Shown: positions 16,001-24,838, numbered from the stretch's first letter. The stretch is 64,000 nt of DNA from Actinomycetota bacterium (GCA_013297625.1 JAAFHT010000003.1:1-64000), one strand, 5' to 3'. The notes: a model not told the origin generated them from the letters alone. A program made the numbers and translations.

Positions 16001-16959
16001 AACACCCGGTGCTGCTCGGCCGCACTCAGCCGGCCATACAGCGGAAGCACCTCGGTGCCCGCGCCGCGCAGCCCCTGGCGCGCGAGGTGCCCGGTGAGGG
16101 CATCCGCCGCGTCACGAATCTCGTTCTCGCCGCTGAAGAACACCAGCACGTCGCCGTCGCCTTCGCGGCCGAGCTCGTCGACCGCGGCGATGACGCCCTC
16201 GATCATGTCGATGGCCTCGCCGGGGGTCGACGGGCCGTCGGCCTCATCATCGTCGGGGTCGGTGAGGTTCTCCGTGTCGGCCCCGTCAGGGACGAGCGGC
16301 CGGTAGCGCACCTCGACCGGGAACGTGCGCCCGCTCACTTCGATGATCGGCGCGGGTGTGCCCTGCGCATCCACGAAGTGCTTCGCGAAGCTCTCGGGGT
16401 CGATCGTGGCGGAGGTGATGATGAGCTTGAGTTCGGGGCGGCGGGGGAGCAGCTGCTTGAGGTATCCGAGCAAGAAGTCGATCGTGAGGCTGCGCTCGTG
16501 GGCTTCGTCGATGATGATCGCGTCGTAGTTTTTGAGCTCGCGGTCACCCCGAAGCGCCGCGAGCAAGATGCCGTCGGTCATGAGCGTGACGCGCGTGTTC
16601 TTGCTCACCTGGTCGGTGAAGCGCACCTTGTAGCCGACGAGCCCGCCCAGCTCGGAGCCGAGTTCTTCGGCGACGCGCTCAGCGATCGTGCGCGCGGCGA
16701 TGCGCCGCGGCTGCGTGTGCGCGATGCTCGCGCGCCCGAGCTCGAGCAAAATCTTCGGCAGCTGCGTCGTCTTGCCCGACCCCGTCTCGCCCGCGACGAT
16801 GACGACCTGGTTGTCACGAATGGCGGCGGCGATGTCGTCGCGTCGCTGCGACACCGGCAGGTCGGGCGGGTAGTGGATGCGCAGCGTCTCGCGTTCGCGT
16901 TCCGCAGTCGCCGACGGCGCCGACGTATCGGCTGGTGGGGTCTCGGCGGGCAGAGTCAT
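13003..16959 (-). CDS. hrpA: ATP-dependent RNA helicase HrpA, DEAH family
   Basis: 1318 residues, the usual size of bacterial HrpA. Motif I is GETGSGKTTQLPK, motif II DEAH (IIIDEAHERSLTIDF), motif III SAT, motif VI QRSGRSGR. The helicase core (about residues 20-470) is followed by the HA2/ratchet and OB regions and a long C-terminal DUF3418-type domain ending PISVQRIRKQLRG. It unwinds RNA and has been linked to ribosome rescue in E. coli. TAGACT lies nine bases before the ATG with GGAAGG between. Its last ~50 bases are duplicated at 11685-11735. Confidence 0.96.
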   Translation of the reverse strand: MTLPAETPPADTSAPSATAERERETLRIHYPPDLPVSQRRDDIAAAIRDNQVVIVAGETGSGKTTQLPKILLELGRASIAHTQPRRIAARTIAERVAEELGSELGGLVGYKVRFTDQVSKNTRVTLMTDGILLAALRGDRELKNYDAIIIDEAHERSLTIDFLLGYLKQLLPRRPELKLIITSATIDPESFAKHFVDAQGTPAPIIEVSGRTFPVEVRYRPLVPDGADTENLTDPDDDEADGPSTPGEAIDMIEGVIAAVDELGREGDGDVLVFFSGENEIRDAADALTGHLARQGLRGAGTEVLPLYGRLSAAEQHRVFERAPAGIRRRIVLATNVAETSLTVPGIRYVVDTGTARISRYSARSKVQRLPIEPISQASANQRSGRSGRTSDGIAIRLYSELDYTKRPEYTDPEILRTNLAAVILQMISLGLGDIESFPFLQPPDKRGIADGLDLLLELGAVERAAGGSGEQRGAHRITRVGREIAQLPLDPRYARMVVEAQKLGVAREVIAIVAGLSIQDPRERPVEKRERADQLHNRFRDPTSDFITLLNLWNHLQRRQKELSGNQFRKEVRSEFLNYLRIREWADVERQIRRQTKGVGKHASDGESGADATAIHKAILSGLLSHIGLKDAAKRDYLGARQRRFVLYPGSGLAKKQPDAVMAAELVETSRLFARNVAVIDPAWAEPLAGELAKRSHSEPRWEKRQGAAVVDEKVTLFGVPIIPRRRAQLSRIDPALARELFIRHALVEGEWDTSRLDKRFTAFLRDNARVRRELEQLEERSRRRDILLDDEKIVEFFEHRIPADVTDVRRFERWWRDALKQHPEALTLTRDDLVEAEQLPADDGSYPTRLTLGDQTLSVGYRFEPGAADDGVTVTVPLPLLPRLDTAGFDWLVPGLRLELVTALLKTLPKAIRRNVVPAADWAAKLLAAVPPGADLRELSITEFLATEIRRQTYTPVEPDDFDLDRLPPHLRMGYAVVDERGSKLARGTDLTALQQKLRERGRDSVARVATAAAKSPIERGGITAWDDTIGKGSGGDGGGGTLPRQLDMRRGDTTIRAYPALVDEGSSVAIRLQTSVADQVAAHRAGVRRLVQLGVPSPLAYIQEHLTSAEKLSLGASPYRSTAALIDDALRAVIDEELSDTPDALPWNRASFESLRDRVNAGLPDRLFGIVATTAAVLAAAREVDVLIARSSSLQLMAPLADAREQLNALVHDGFIGRTGLARLPRLVIYLRGIIHRVERLADNLGRDRAWMLEVQQAVELYTAAGGTLPLSADPEPRIREARWMLEELRLSLFAQPLGAQSPISVQRIRKQLRG

Positions 16960-17054
16960 GAGCCTTCCAGTCTAGAGTCGCGACCCCCTCGCCGCCCCAC
17001 CCGCTGTCCGGCCCTCCACATCCCAGCGACGCCACCGGCACCCCCACTCTTCTT

Positions 17055-17090
17055 GTGTGAAACCGCCTTGACGTCAATACGGCTTCACAC
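17055..17090. promoter_or_regulatory. Large nested dyad operator
   Basis: GTGTGAAACCG (17055-17065) mirrors CGGCTTCACAC (17080-17090) with one mismatch. An inner palindrome TTGACGTCAA (17068-17077) shares exactly the same centre. It ends eight bases before the ATG of the ArsR-type gene, so it probably covers that promoter and serves as its autoregulatory operator. Confidence 0.6.
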
Positions 17091-17097
17091 TCGCCGA

Positions 17098-17496
17098 ATG
17101 CATTTGCTGTATCTGTTGGGGCATCCGATTCGGTGGCGCATCGTTGAGATTCTGGCGAGCGGCGAGCACACGGCGGGTGAGCTGTGTCAGGCGATCGTCG
17201 CCGAGCGTCGCGTCGAGAGAACCGCCGTGTCGTATCACTTGAGGGTGCTCACCGAGGCAGAGATCATTTCCGCGCGCCCGTCGTGGTCGTCGATCGTCTA
17301 CCGGATGCACCCCCGACTCATCGGGGCACTCTCGCTCATCACGCAAGGCCTCATTGAGAAGCGTGATGGCGCGCGGTACGACGACATCGTCCTGCGGGAT
17401 GACGTCGACACGATCCATGAGCGCTTGTTGCGGCCAGACGCCCGCCTGCTCGATTGCTGGTGTATACGAAAGATCAGCGTGATCCGCAATATCTAG
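17098..17496 (+). CDS. ArsR-type winged-helix transcriptional regulator
   Basis: 132 residues. The N-terminal half is a winged helix: GHPIRWRIVEILASGEHTAG, then ELCQAIVAERRVERTAVSYH, a recognition helix with LRVLTEAEIISARP and a wing (SWSSIVYRMHP). No metal-binding CxC motif of the arsenic/cadmium type is present; the only cysteines are C38 and two near the end (DCWCIRK). The signal it answers is therefore unknown. ATG at 17098 lies just after a large dyad. Its 3' end contains one of the GTATAC sites that may serve the downstream GntR regulator. Confidence 0.75.
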   Translation: MHLLYLLGHPIRWRIVEILASGEHTAGELCQAIVAERRVERTAVSYHLRVLTEAEIISARPSWSSIVYRMHPRLIGALSLITQGLIEKRDGARYDDIVLRDDVDTIHERLLRPDARLLDCWCIRKISVIRNI

Positions 17497-17510
17497 CGAA
17501 GAAGGCACCC

Positions 17511-17522
17511 AATGTATACATT
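17511..17522. promoter_or_regulatory. Palindromic operator of the prp operon regulator
   Basis: AATGTATACATT is a perfect 12-base palindrome that reaches to the AGGAAG ribosome site of the GntR-type gene. A second GTATAC (in TGGTGTATACGAA, about 17459-17471) lies 50 bases upstream. TGTATACA-type sites are typical of GntR/FCD regulators, so autoregulation is likely. Confidence 0.6.
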
Positions 17523-17528
17523 AGGAAG

Positions 17529-18260
17529 ATGACGGTGGATGCGGCGGTGCGGTTAGAAGCGTCGCCGTCGGCGCGCACAGCCGCTGACCGTGCGTTCGAC
17601 GCTTTGCGAGCGGAGATCGTTGAGGGCGAGCTCGCCGCCGGCGCCCCGCTGACGGAGGTCGAGCAGGCGAGCCGGCTTGGAGTCAGTCGCACTCCTGTGC
17701 GCGAAGCCTTCGCGCGGCTCATCGCCGCGGGGCTCGCGACCGAGCGCGGTCCGCGCACTCTCGTCGTGAGCGACATCGAGCCCGACGACGTCACGGCCCT
17801 CTTCGAGCTGCGCACGGCCCTCGACGAGCAGGCCGCGCGAATCGCCGCGCGTGTGTGCGCCGCGGCAGGTGCAGGCGAGCGCTTCGCCGAGCTCGCAACC
17901 CGATTCGCGGCGGTCGACCGTGCGGCGCTTGCCGCGGACGACCCGCAGCGCCACGCCTACTACGCCCTCGTCGCCGAGTTCGACGCGGCGCTCGACGAGA
18001 GCCTGAGCGGCAGTCCGTACCTGGGCGCTGCAATCCAGAGCACGCGCGTGCACCTTGCTCGCGTGCGACGCCTCGCTCGCGCCGACGACCAACGCCTCGC
18101 GCAGAGTGCCGCGGAACACGCAGCCATCGCCCGCGCCATCGCTGACGGCGACCCCGAACGCGCGGCCGCCGCGACTCGGTTGCACCTGCACGAAGCCCTC
18201 ACGAGCATCCACGCCCACCTGCCGCGCAGCGGCGATGACCGCACCCAGGAGAAAAAATGA
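17529..18260 (+). CDS. GntR-family regulator with FCD domain, prp operon
   Basis: 243 residues. The winged helix is at residues 17-80 ([20 protein letters not shown], then [30 protein letters not shown]). The C-terminal all-helical FCD domain ([34 protein letters not shown]) carries the His/Asp residues that bind metal and ligand. ATG at 17529 has AGGAAG directly before it; longer readings would begin inside the ArsR gene. Its end overlaps the prpD start (ATGA), so it is the first gene of the propionate operon and most likely controls it. Confidence 0.9.
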   Translation: MTVDAAVRLEASPSARTAADRAFDALRAEIVEGELAAGAPLTEVEQASRLGVSRTPVREAFARLIAAGLATERGPRTLVVSDIEPDDVTALFELRTALDEQAARIAARVCAAAGAGERFAELATRFAAVDRAALAADDPQRHAYYALVAEFDAALDESLSGSPYLGAAIQSTRVHLARVRRLARADDQRLAQSAAEHAAIARAIADGDPERAAAATRLHLHEALTSIHAHLPRSGDDRTQEKK

Positions 18261-19768
18261 CCACGACCCACACCGTGCGCACCTACAAGAGCAGCGAGCC
18301 GCTCGCCGCGAACGACCAGCTCGCCGGCAAACTCGCGGCGCTCGCCGCCGAGCAAAGCCGCCCGCTCGACGAGAAGAGCGTCGACATGGTCATCAACCGC
18401 GTCATCGACAACGCGTCCGTCGCCGTCGCAAGCCTCGATCGCGACCCCGTCATCAGCGCGCGCGGGCAAGCTGAAGCGCACCCCTACGCCCCGGGCGCCA
18501 CGGTGTTCGGGCTGGCGGCAGACAAAAAAGTCAGCCCCGAGTGGGCAGCCTGGGCCAACGGCGTCGCCGTGCGCGAGCTCGACTACCACGACACCTTCCT
18601 CGCCGCCGACTACTCGCACCCCGGCGACAACATCCCGCCGATCCTCGCCGTCGCCCAGCACACCAGCGCCGACGGAGTGCAGCTTCTCAAGGGGCTGCTG
18701 ACCGGCTACGAGATCCAGATCGACCTCGTGCGCGCCATCTGCCTGCACGAGCACAAGATCGACCACGTCGCCCACCTCGGCCCGAGCGCCGCCGCTGGCA
18801 TCGGCACGCTGCTGGGTCTCGACCAAGCCACGATCTTCCAGGCCATTGGTCAAGCACTGCACACGACGACCGCCACGCGCCAGTCGCGCAAGGGCGAGAT
18901 CTCGACCTGGAAGGCGCACGCCCCCGCCTTCGCCGGCAAGATGGCCGTCGAGGCCGTCGACCGGGCGATGCGCGGCCAGACCAGCCCGAGCCCCATCTAT
19001 GAGGGCGAAGACGGGTTCATCGCGTGGCTGCTCAGCGGGCCGGATGCTCGCTACGAAGTTCCGCTGCCTGACGGCACGGAACCGCTCACGGGCATCCTCG
19101 ACAGCTACACGAAAGAGCACTCGGCGGAGTACCAGGCGCAGGCCTGGATCGACCTCGCACGCCGCCTCGGCACCGAGCGCCCCGAGCTGCGCGACCCCGC
19201 GAACATCGAGAAGATCGTGCTGCACACGAGCCACCACACGCACTACGTCATTGGCTCCGGCGCGAACGATCCGCAGAAGTACGACCCGACGGCGAGCCGC
19301 GAGACGCTCGACCACTCGATTCCGTACATCGTCGCCGTCGCGCTGCAAGACGGAGCCTGGCACCACGTCGACTCCTACGCACCCGAGCGCGCGGCCCGGC
19401 CCGACACCGTGGCGCTGTGGCAGAAGATCACGACCACGGAAGACAAAGAGTGGACGCGCCGCTACCACTCCCTCGACTTGAGCGAGAAGGCTTTCGGCGG
19501 CCGCATCGAGATCGAGCTGACCGACGGCACGCGCGTGGTCGACGAGATCGCCGTCGCCGACGCGCACCCGCTGGGCGCGCGGCCCTTTGGTCGCGCCGAA
19601 TACGTCGGCAAGTTCCGGATGCTCGCGGAGGGCATCCTGAGCCCCAACGAGATGGACCGCTTCCTCGATGTTGCCCAGCGCCTGCCCGAGCTGACTCCCG
19701 CCGAGCTTGGCGGCCTCACCGTGACGGCCGCCCGGCCACTGCCCGCAGCCCCGAAGGGACTCTTCTGA
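18257..19768 (+). CDS. prpD: 2-methylcitrate dehydratase
   Basis: 503 residues of the MmgE/PrpD family; dehydrates 2-methylcitrate to 2-methylaconitate in the 2-methylcitrate cycle that consumes propionyl-CoA. Family signatures: [20 protein letters not shown], an active-site region near residue 110, [40 protein letters not shown] and GDGF-like EGEDGF. It overlaps the regulator and prpB starts by 4 and 1 bases, so translation is coupled. Together with PrpB and PrpC downstream the assignment is firm. Confidence 0.96.
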   Translation: MTTTHTVRTYKSSEPLAANDQLAGKLAALAAEQSRPLDEKSVDMVINRVIDNASVAVASLDRDPVISARGQAEAHPYAPGATVFGLAADKKVSPEWAAWANGVAVRELDYHDTFLAADYSHPGDNIPPILAVAQHTSADGVQLLKGLLTGYEIQIDLVRAICLHEHKIDHVAHLGPSAAAGIGTLLGLDQATIFQAIGQALHTTTATRQSRKGEISTWKAHAPAFAGKMAVEAVDRAMRGQTSPSPIYEGEDGFIAWLLSGPDARYEVPLPDGTEPLTGILDSYTKEHSAEYQAQAWIDLARRLGTERPELRDPANIEKIVLHTSHHTHYVIGSGANDPQKYDPTASRETLDHSIPYIVAVALQDGAWHHVDSYAPERAARPDTVALWQKITTTEDKEWTRRYHSLDLSEKAFGGRIEIELTDGTRVVDEIAVADAHPLGARPFGRAEYVGKFRMLAEGILSPNEMDRFLDVAQRLPELTPAELGGLTVTAARPLPAAPKGLF

Positions 19769-20664
19769 TGCTCTCGACTTCTACGACGCCGAGCCAGCGC
19801 CGCCAAGCCTTTCGCGCGGGGCTCGCGAGCGGGCGCCTGCAGGTGCTGCCGGGCGCGTTTACGCCGCTCAGCATCCGTCTCATCGAAGACAAAGGATTCG
19901 ACGGCGCCTACATTTCGGGAGCCGTCATGGCTGCCGAGCTGGGCCTGCCCGACATCGGCCTGACGACTCTCAGCGAGGTCGCCCAGCGCGCGCACCAGAT
20001 CAGCCGCATGAGCGACCTGCCGACGCTCGTCGACGCCGACACCGGATTCGGCGAGCCCATGAACGTGGCCCGAACGGTGCACGAGCTCGAAGACGCCGGC
20101 GTTGCGGGTCTGCACCTCGAAGACCAGGTCAACCCCAAGCGCTGCGGGCACCTCGACGGCAAGGCCGTCGTTGACCTCGACACGGCGGTCAAGCGCATTC
20201 GCGCCGCAGTCGATGCGCGCCGCGACGCCGACCTCGTCATCATGGCCCGCACCGACATTCGCGGGGTGGAAGGACTCGACGCCGCGATCGATCGAGCCAA
20301 GGCGCTCGAGGCCGCGGGTGCCGACGCGATCTTCCCCGAAGCGATGGCGAGCCTCGACGAGTTCGCCGCGATGCGCAAGGCCGTGAGCGTGCCGATCTTG
20401 GCCAACATGACCGAGTTCGGCAAGAGCGCGCTCTTCACGCACGAGCAGCTCGCCGACGTGGGCGTCAACCTCGTCATTCACCCCGTCTCTCTGCTGCGCA
20501 TCGCCTTCGGCGCGATCGAGCGGGGATTGGATGCTCTGCAATCGACCGGAACCCTCGACGGCGAGGTCGCGGGCATGCAGACTCGGGGGAGGCTCTACGA
20601 GCTGCTCGATTACGAGGCGTACAACGCCTTCGACGACGGCATCTTCACCTATAGCGGCCGCTAA
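19768..20664 (+). CDS. prpB: 2-methylisocitrate lyase
   Basis: 298 residues; splits 2-methylisocitrate to pyruvate and succinate. The isocitrate lyase superfamily motif KRCGH is present (QVNPKRCGHLDGK), with metal-binding VDADTGFGEP and LEDQ. The start ATG overlaps the prpD stop by one base (TGATG). The length and the LPTLVDADTGFG segment fit PrpB rather than isocitrate lyase. Confidence 0.96.
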   Translation: MLSTSTTPSQRRQAFRAGLASGRLQVLPGAFTPLSIRLIEDKGFDGAYISGAVMAAELGLPDIGLTTLSEVAQRAHQISRMSDLPTLVDADTGFGEPMNVARTVHELEDAGVAGLHLEDQVNPKRCGHLDGKAVVDLDTAVKRIRAAVDARRDADLVIMARTDIRGVEGLDAAIDRAKALEAAGADAIFPEAMASLDEFAAMRKAVSVPILANMTEFGKSALFTHEQLADVGVNLVIHPVSLLRIAFGAIERGLDALQSTGTLDGEVAGMQTRGRLYELLDYEAYNAFDDGIFTYSGR

Positions 20665-20710
20665 ACGCGGTCTGGCCCGACACGGGCCGCTAGTCCCCAG
20701 GAGGGCAATC

Positions 20711-21844
20711 ATGACTGAGACAGAGATTCGCAAGGGCCTCGCCGGCGTCGTCGTCGACACGACCGCCATCAGCAAGGTCAACCCCGAGTCGAACTCGCTG
20801 CTCTATCGCGGCTACCCCGTGCAGCAGCTCGCCGAGCGCTGCACCGCCGAAGAGGTTACCTACCTGCTGTGGCACGGCGAGTTGCCGACCGCGGCCCAGC
20901 TGGCTGAGTTTGAGACGCTCGAGCGTTCGCTGCGTCCGCTCAACCCCACGGTGAAACACACGATGGATGCGCTGCCCCTCGCCGCACACCCCATGGACGT
21001 CGTGCGCACCGCCGTGAGCGTGCTCGGCGCCCTCGATGAGTCACTCACGACCGACGGCACGTGGATCGACGGTGAGCTGACGCTTGAGCGCAGCATCCGT
21101 CTGTGGGCGCAGCTTCCGGCGATCGTGGCCTATGCCCAGCGACGGATGCGCGGCCAACACCTCGTCGAGCCGCGCGACGACCTCGGCTACTCGGCGAACT
21201 TCTTGCACATGACGTTTGGCGGAGTGCCCGACTTGGTCGTCGTCAACGCTTTCGACGTGTCGATGATTCTCTACGCCGAGCACTCGTTCAACGCCTCGAC
21301 GTTCACGGCGCGCGTCATCGCCTCAACGCTCAGCGACGTCTACTCGGCGGTCACGGGCGCGATCGGCGCGCTGAAGGGCCCACTGCACGGGGGAGCAAAC
21401 GAAGCCGTCATGCACGTCTTCCGCAAGGTCGGCACGGCGGATGCTGCTGCCGCGTGGCTCGCCGAATCTCTCGCCGCAAAGCGCAAGATCATGGGTTTTG
21501 GCCACCGGGTCTACAAGAACGGCGACTCGCGCGTTCCCACGATGAAGGCTGCCCTCGAAACCCTCGTCGAGCACTACGAGCGGCCCGAGGTGCTTGATCT
21601 CTACGACGCGCTCGAAAAGGCCATGGACGACGCAAAGGGCATCAAGCCCAACCTCGATTACCCCTCGGGCCCGGCCTATGACCTCATGGGTTTCGACACC
21701 GAGATCTTTACGCCGCTCTTCATCGCCGCGCGCGTCACGGGCTGGACGGCCCACGTGCGTGAGCAGCTCGCGGCGAACGCGCTGATTCGCCCGCTCAGTC
21801 TCTACACGGGGCCCGACGAGCGCGTTGTTCCCTCAGGCAACTAG
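20711..21844 (+). CDS. prpC: 2-methylcitrate synthase
   Basis: 377 residues; condenses propionyl-CoA with oxaloacetate. Citrate-synthase fold with catalytic GFGHRVYK, the substrate-binding HSFNASTFTARVI segment and LKGPLHGGANEAV. Its short length and N-terminus (IRKGLAGVVVDTTAISKVN) are typical of the methylcitrate type. A GGAGG-like run (CCCAGGAGGGCAATC) precedes the ATG. Third enzyme of the prp operon; no prpE is seen, so propionyl-CoA may come from fatty acid or amino acid breakdown. Confidence 0.95.
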   Translation: MTETEIRKGLAGVVVDTTAISKVNPESNSLLYRGYPVQQLAERCTAEEVTYLLWHGELPTAAQLAEFETLERSLRPLNPTVKHTMDALPLAAHPMDVVRTAVSVLGALDESLTTDGTWIDGELTLERSIRLWAQLPAIVAYAQRRMRGQHLVEPRDDLGYSANFLHMTFGGVPDLVVVNAFDVSMILYAEHSFNASTFTARVIASTLSDVYSAVTGAIGALKGPLHGGANEAVMHVFRKVGTADAAAAWLAESLAAKRKIMGFGHRVYKNGDSRVPTMKAALETLVEHYERPEVLDLYDALEKAMDDAKGIKPNLDYPSGPAYDLMGFDTEIFTPLFIAARVTGWTAHVREQLAANALIRPLSLYTGPDERVVPSGN

Positions 21845-21858
21845 GCGAGGATGACCTC

Positions 21859-22701
21859 ATGACTGACGCGATCCCCACTCCGTACCTCACGCTCAACGAC
21901 GGCCACCGCATCCCGCAGTTCGGACTCGGGGTGTGGCAGATCGACGACGACGAGGCGCAGCGCGTCGTGAGCGAGGCGCTTGAGGTGGGCTACCGCCACA
22001 TCGACACCGCGCGCGTCTACAAGAACGAGGCCGGCGTTGGTCGGGCAATCGCCGCGTCGGGCATTCCGCGCGACGAGCTCTTCATTACAACCAAGCTCTG
22101 GAACAGTGACCAGGGTCGCGACACCGTGCGCCCCGCGGCCGAAGCGAGCCTCGAGCGGCTGGGTCTCGAGCAGGTTGACCTGTACCTCATCCACTGGCCC
22201 TCGCCGAAGTATGGCAAGCACGTGGAGTCGTGGGAGGCCATGATCGAGGTGCGCGAGGCCGGGCTCGCCCGCTCGATCGGCGTCTCGAACTTCATGCAGG
22301 CACACCTCGACGACGTTGCCGCGGCCACCGACGTTGTGCCCGCGGTCAACCAGGTCGAGCTGCACCCCGCCTTTCAGCAACGCGACTTGCGGGCGTATCA
22401 AGAACCGAAGGGCATCCACACCGAGTCATGGAGCCCCCTCGGTAGCGCGCAGTATGACCTCGCCGAGCTGCCGGGCTTCGCCGCCATCGCTGAGCGCCAC
22501 GGCAAAACCGTGCAGCAGGTTGCGATCCGTTGGCACCTGCAAGAGGGCCTCATCGTGTTCCCGAAGACGGTGCGCCGCGAACGGATGCTCGAGAACGCCG
22601 CCGTCTTCGACTTCGAGCTCTCGGCCGACGACATGGCGACGATCGCCGCGTGCGACCGCGACCAGCGCGTCGGAGCGCACCCCCTCAACACCGACTTCTA
22701 G
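21859..22701 (+). CDS. Aldo/keto reductase
   Basis: 280 residues, a TIM-barrel NADPH-dependent reductase. Catalytic set visible: D and Y in GYRHIDTARVYKNE, K in ELFITTKLW, H in DLYLIHWPSP. The cofactor-binding PKTVRRERMLENAAVF loop is near the C-terminus. Closest in style to 2,5-diketo-D-gluconate reductases of the AKR5 group. It follows prpC by 14 bases on the same strand and may be cotranscribed; a link to propionate is not evident. Confidence 0.93.
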   Translation: MTDAIPTPYLTLNDGHRIPQFGLGVWQIDDDEAQRVVSEALEVGYRHIDTARVYKNEAGVGRAIAASGIPRDELFITTKLWNSDQGRDTVRPAAEASLERLGLEQVDLYLIHWPSPKYGKHVESWEAMIEVREAGLARSIGVSNFMQAHLDDVAAATDVVPAVNQVELHPAFQQRDLRAYQEPKGIHTESWSPLGSAQYDLAELPGFAAIAERHGKTVQQVAIRWHLQEGLIVFPKTVRRERMLENAAVFDFELSADDMATIAACDRDQRVGAHPLNTDF

Positions 22702-22709
22702 GCGGCCCT

Positions 22710-23162
22710 GTGCAGCTGCGGCCGTGGCGCATCACCGCGTGGTGGGTCAAGACCCTCTACGTGGCGATTGTGCTGTTGGTTTCGTGGCCACTGGACTTTC
22801 TTCTCCGATGGATCGCCCTGCCGGTCGAACTCGTCGCTCTTTTCTCCTTTGCCATGGTGATGGTGGCGATCGTCATCGGTGCGCGCGTTTTTCGTGTGCG
22901 CGGGGAGAGCACTGTGCCCCGGCCGTGGTGGCAGTTCACAGGTCGGCCTCGGTTGAGCTTCGTGGTCGGATGGGCGTGCGTTGCCGCGATGGCCGTGTAT
23001 GTCATCACGGCCCCCGAGAGCGAGTTCACCCTCGGAGAAGACGTCATCTCATTCCTCGCCTACGCGGTCATTGGGGCTGCGTACTTCACGTCGGGCGTGC
23101 GATTGCGGCGACGCGGGGATGCGCCAGCCGATGGTCCCTTCGACGCGAGTGCGAAACCCTAG
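22710..23162 (+). CDS. Small integral membrane protein, unknown
   Basis: 150 residues with four probable membrane helices: LYVAIVLLVSWPLDFLLRW, LVALFSFAMVMVAIVIGARV, LSFVVGWACVAAMAVYVI and VISFLAYAVIGAAYFTSGV. The C-terminus is charged and cytosolic. The GTG at 22710 lies eight bases after the aldo/keto reductase stop and begins QLRPWRITAWWVKTLYV; longer readings would overlap the reductase. I do not recognise a family. Confidence 0.7.
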   Translation: MQLRPWRITAWWVKTLYVAIVLLVSWPLDFLLRWIALPVELVALFSFAMVMVAIVIGARVFRVRGESTVPRPWWQFTGRPRLSFVVGWACVAAMAVYVITAPESEFTLGEDVISFLAYAVIGAAYFTSGVRLRRRGDAPADGPFDASAKP

Positions 23163-23186
23163 GGCGCTTCGCTTCACTTCGCTTCA

Positions 23187-23243
23187 CTTCAACGGACTCG
23201 GAAGTTAACGAGGAAAGATCGTGAACCTCCGAGTCCGTTGAAG
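23187..23243. repeat. 16-base perfect inverted repeat between convergent genes
   Basis: CTTCAACGGACTCGGA (23187-23202) and its exact complement (23228-23243) flank a 25-base loop. The left arm follows two copies of GCTTCACTTC. The element sits between two converging genes, so it could act as a bidirectional terminator, though no T tract follows. The exact match and long loop would also fit a small mobile or regulatory repeat. Confidence 0.55.
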
Positions 23244-23339
23244 GAGCCGCCGGCACATTGGTCGAAGGGATGCGGGCTGGGGAAACCACACGGCGGAAAC
23301 CGGGCGCGGGATGCGGGGGCGTGCGGTCTGTGGCTGGCG

Positions 23340-24179
23340 CTAGAGGACAACCTCGGTGCGCACACCCAGCGGCGTGTGCGCAAGCAGCGGGCCGCCTGCG
23401 GGAGACTCGAGGCCGGCGAACTCACGCTCGAGGGCGTCGCGGCCCTCGCTGAAGTGCGTCCACTGGTCGACGTGCAGCCCGATCACGCGGCGCGCGCCGA
23501 GCGTGAGTGCAGCGGCGCGGGCGCGCTGGGCGGTGAGGGTGAGGGGCGCGTCGATATCGTCGACGCGCGCGGCTCCGGCGAACAAGAGCGCAGCATCCAC
23601 CGTCCCATAGCGCGCGACGATCGCCTCGACAACCGAAACCTCCGAGTTGTCGCCCGAGACGTAGACCGTGGGGTGGCCGGGCGCCGTGAGCAAGAAGCCG
23701 CAGACCGGCCCGAGTCGCTCGGCCCACTCGTCGGGGCCGTGCTGTGCGGGCAGCGCATGAACTCGAGCACCTGGCGGTGCCTCGGCAGCAACCGCGTCGC
23801 CGACGATGACGGCGTCGTCGAGCGCGATGCTCTCGTCGTCGGCGAGCCCGATCACGCGCGCTGACCCGCCGCGCGCGGCGAGGTCCTCGGCGCCGACGGG
23901 CGTCGTGACAACCAGTGGCAGGGTGAGCGAGAGCTCACGCCCGAGCAGGTCGAGGTTGTCTTCGTGGTGGTGGTGCGACACGAGGGCGGCGTCGATGGGT
24001 CCGAGCGCTGCGAACGCCACGGCGGGCCCGTCGGTCTTCTCGAGGTCGTCGGGGTCGGGGCCATAGCGCTGCGGCTCGTCAAAGGTCGGGTCGAGCAGTA
24101 AGCGCAGACCCGCCCACTCGAGCAGGGCGGTGGGGCCGCCGACGACCGTGACGGCGATGGATGCGGTGCTCGAATTCAT
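23340..24179 (-). CDS. MBL-fold metallo-hydrolase (UlaG-like)
   Basis: 279 residues with the metallo-beta-lactamase fold. The metal motif is SHHHHEDNLDLLGREL, the UlaG-type HxxHxDNLD arrangement with Glu before Asp; further ligands are H in HALPAQHGPDEW, D in VSGDNSEV and the late GLHVDQWTHF. It likely hydrolyses a small ester or lactone; the substrate is unknown. TAGGGT lies exactly six bases before the ATG, with no ribosome site, so a leaderless transcript is expected. Confidence 0.9.
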   Translation of the reverse strand: MNSSTASIAVTVVGGPTALLEWAGLRLLLDPTFDEPQRYGPDPDDLEKTDGPAVAFAALGPIDAALVSHHHHEDNLDLLGRELSLTLPLVVTTPVGAEDLAARGGSARVIGLADDESIALDDAVIVGDAVAAEAPPGARVHALPAQHGPDEWAERLGPVCGFLLTAPGHPTVYVSGDNSEVSVVEAIVARYGTVDAALLFAGAARVDDIDAPLTLTAQRARAAALTLGARRVIGLHVDQWTHFSEGRDALEREFAGLESPAGGPLLAHTPLGVRTEVVL

Positions 24180-24224
24180 GCTGCGACCCTAGCCGCGCAT
24201 CCCGCACCAATGCCGTACGCGCGC

Positions 24225-24716
24225 CTAACCGCCGACGCGGCCCAACCAGGTGGCGACGGCGCCTGAGTGGCCGACGAGCACGGTGTAGTAGATCGCATAG
24301 ATGGCCATGCCCGCCGCGATGACCGAGATGGCAATGCGCACCGGCAGCCAGGCGCGCGAGGGCATCGCTTCCGTGGTCGTCGCGACACGGGATGCCCGGG
24401 CCGAGAGCTCAGACACAACCGCCCAAATCACGCCCAGGGCGAGCGTGATGCCCGCCACGAGGGGCAGGTTCTCTCCGAGTTCTTCGTGTACTTCGGGTTC
24501 ACCGACACGTTCTGAGAGCGCCTCGCCCGACTCGGCCGCGATCCACGCGGCGAGGGATCCCACGGCGAGGGCCGCAACAACTCCCCAGCGCACCAGCACG
24601 TGTACGCGCGGCAAGACCATGACGATGATGAGCGCGAACGCGGCCACCGGAAGAACCACGACCGCGACGTGCACAATCAGCGGGTGCACGGGCAAACCGC
24701 CGACAAGATCGAACAT
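24225..24716 (-). CDS. DUF2231-type membrane protein
   Basis: About 163 residues with four helices. The start FDLVGGLPVHPLIVHVAVVV carries the conserved GLPVHPLIVH of DUF2231; further helices are VRWGVVAALAVGSLAAWIAA, LPLVAGITLALGVIWAVV and VRIAISVIAAGMAIYAIYYT, the last followed by VGHSGAVATW, also typical. I set the start at 24716 because the conserved motif begins there; an in-frame ATG at 24779 would add an unlikely Ser/Pro stretch. Function unknown. Confidence 0.78.
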   Translation of the reverse strand: MFDLVGGLPVHPLIVHVAVVVLPVAAFALIIVMVLPRVHVLVRWGVVAALAVGSLAAWIAAESGEALSERVGEPEVHEELGENLPLVAGITLALGVIWAVVSELSARASRVATTTEAMPSRAWLPVRIAISVIAAGMAIYAIYYTVLVGHSGAVATWLGRVGG

Positions 24717-24838
24717 CCCCCCGCCCTCGGTAGGCGAAGTGAGGGAGGGGGAAAGGAGTGGAGCCAACAGAGTGGTCATGTGCCGACGCTAGCCCTTCGC
24801 GAGGGCGTTGTCGCAGTGCCGAAAGCCCCGAGTCGCGT

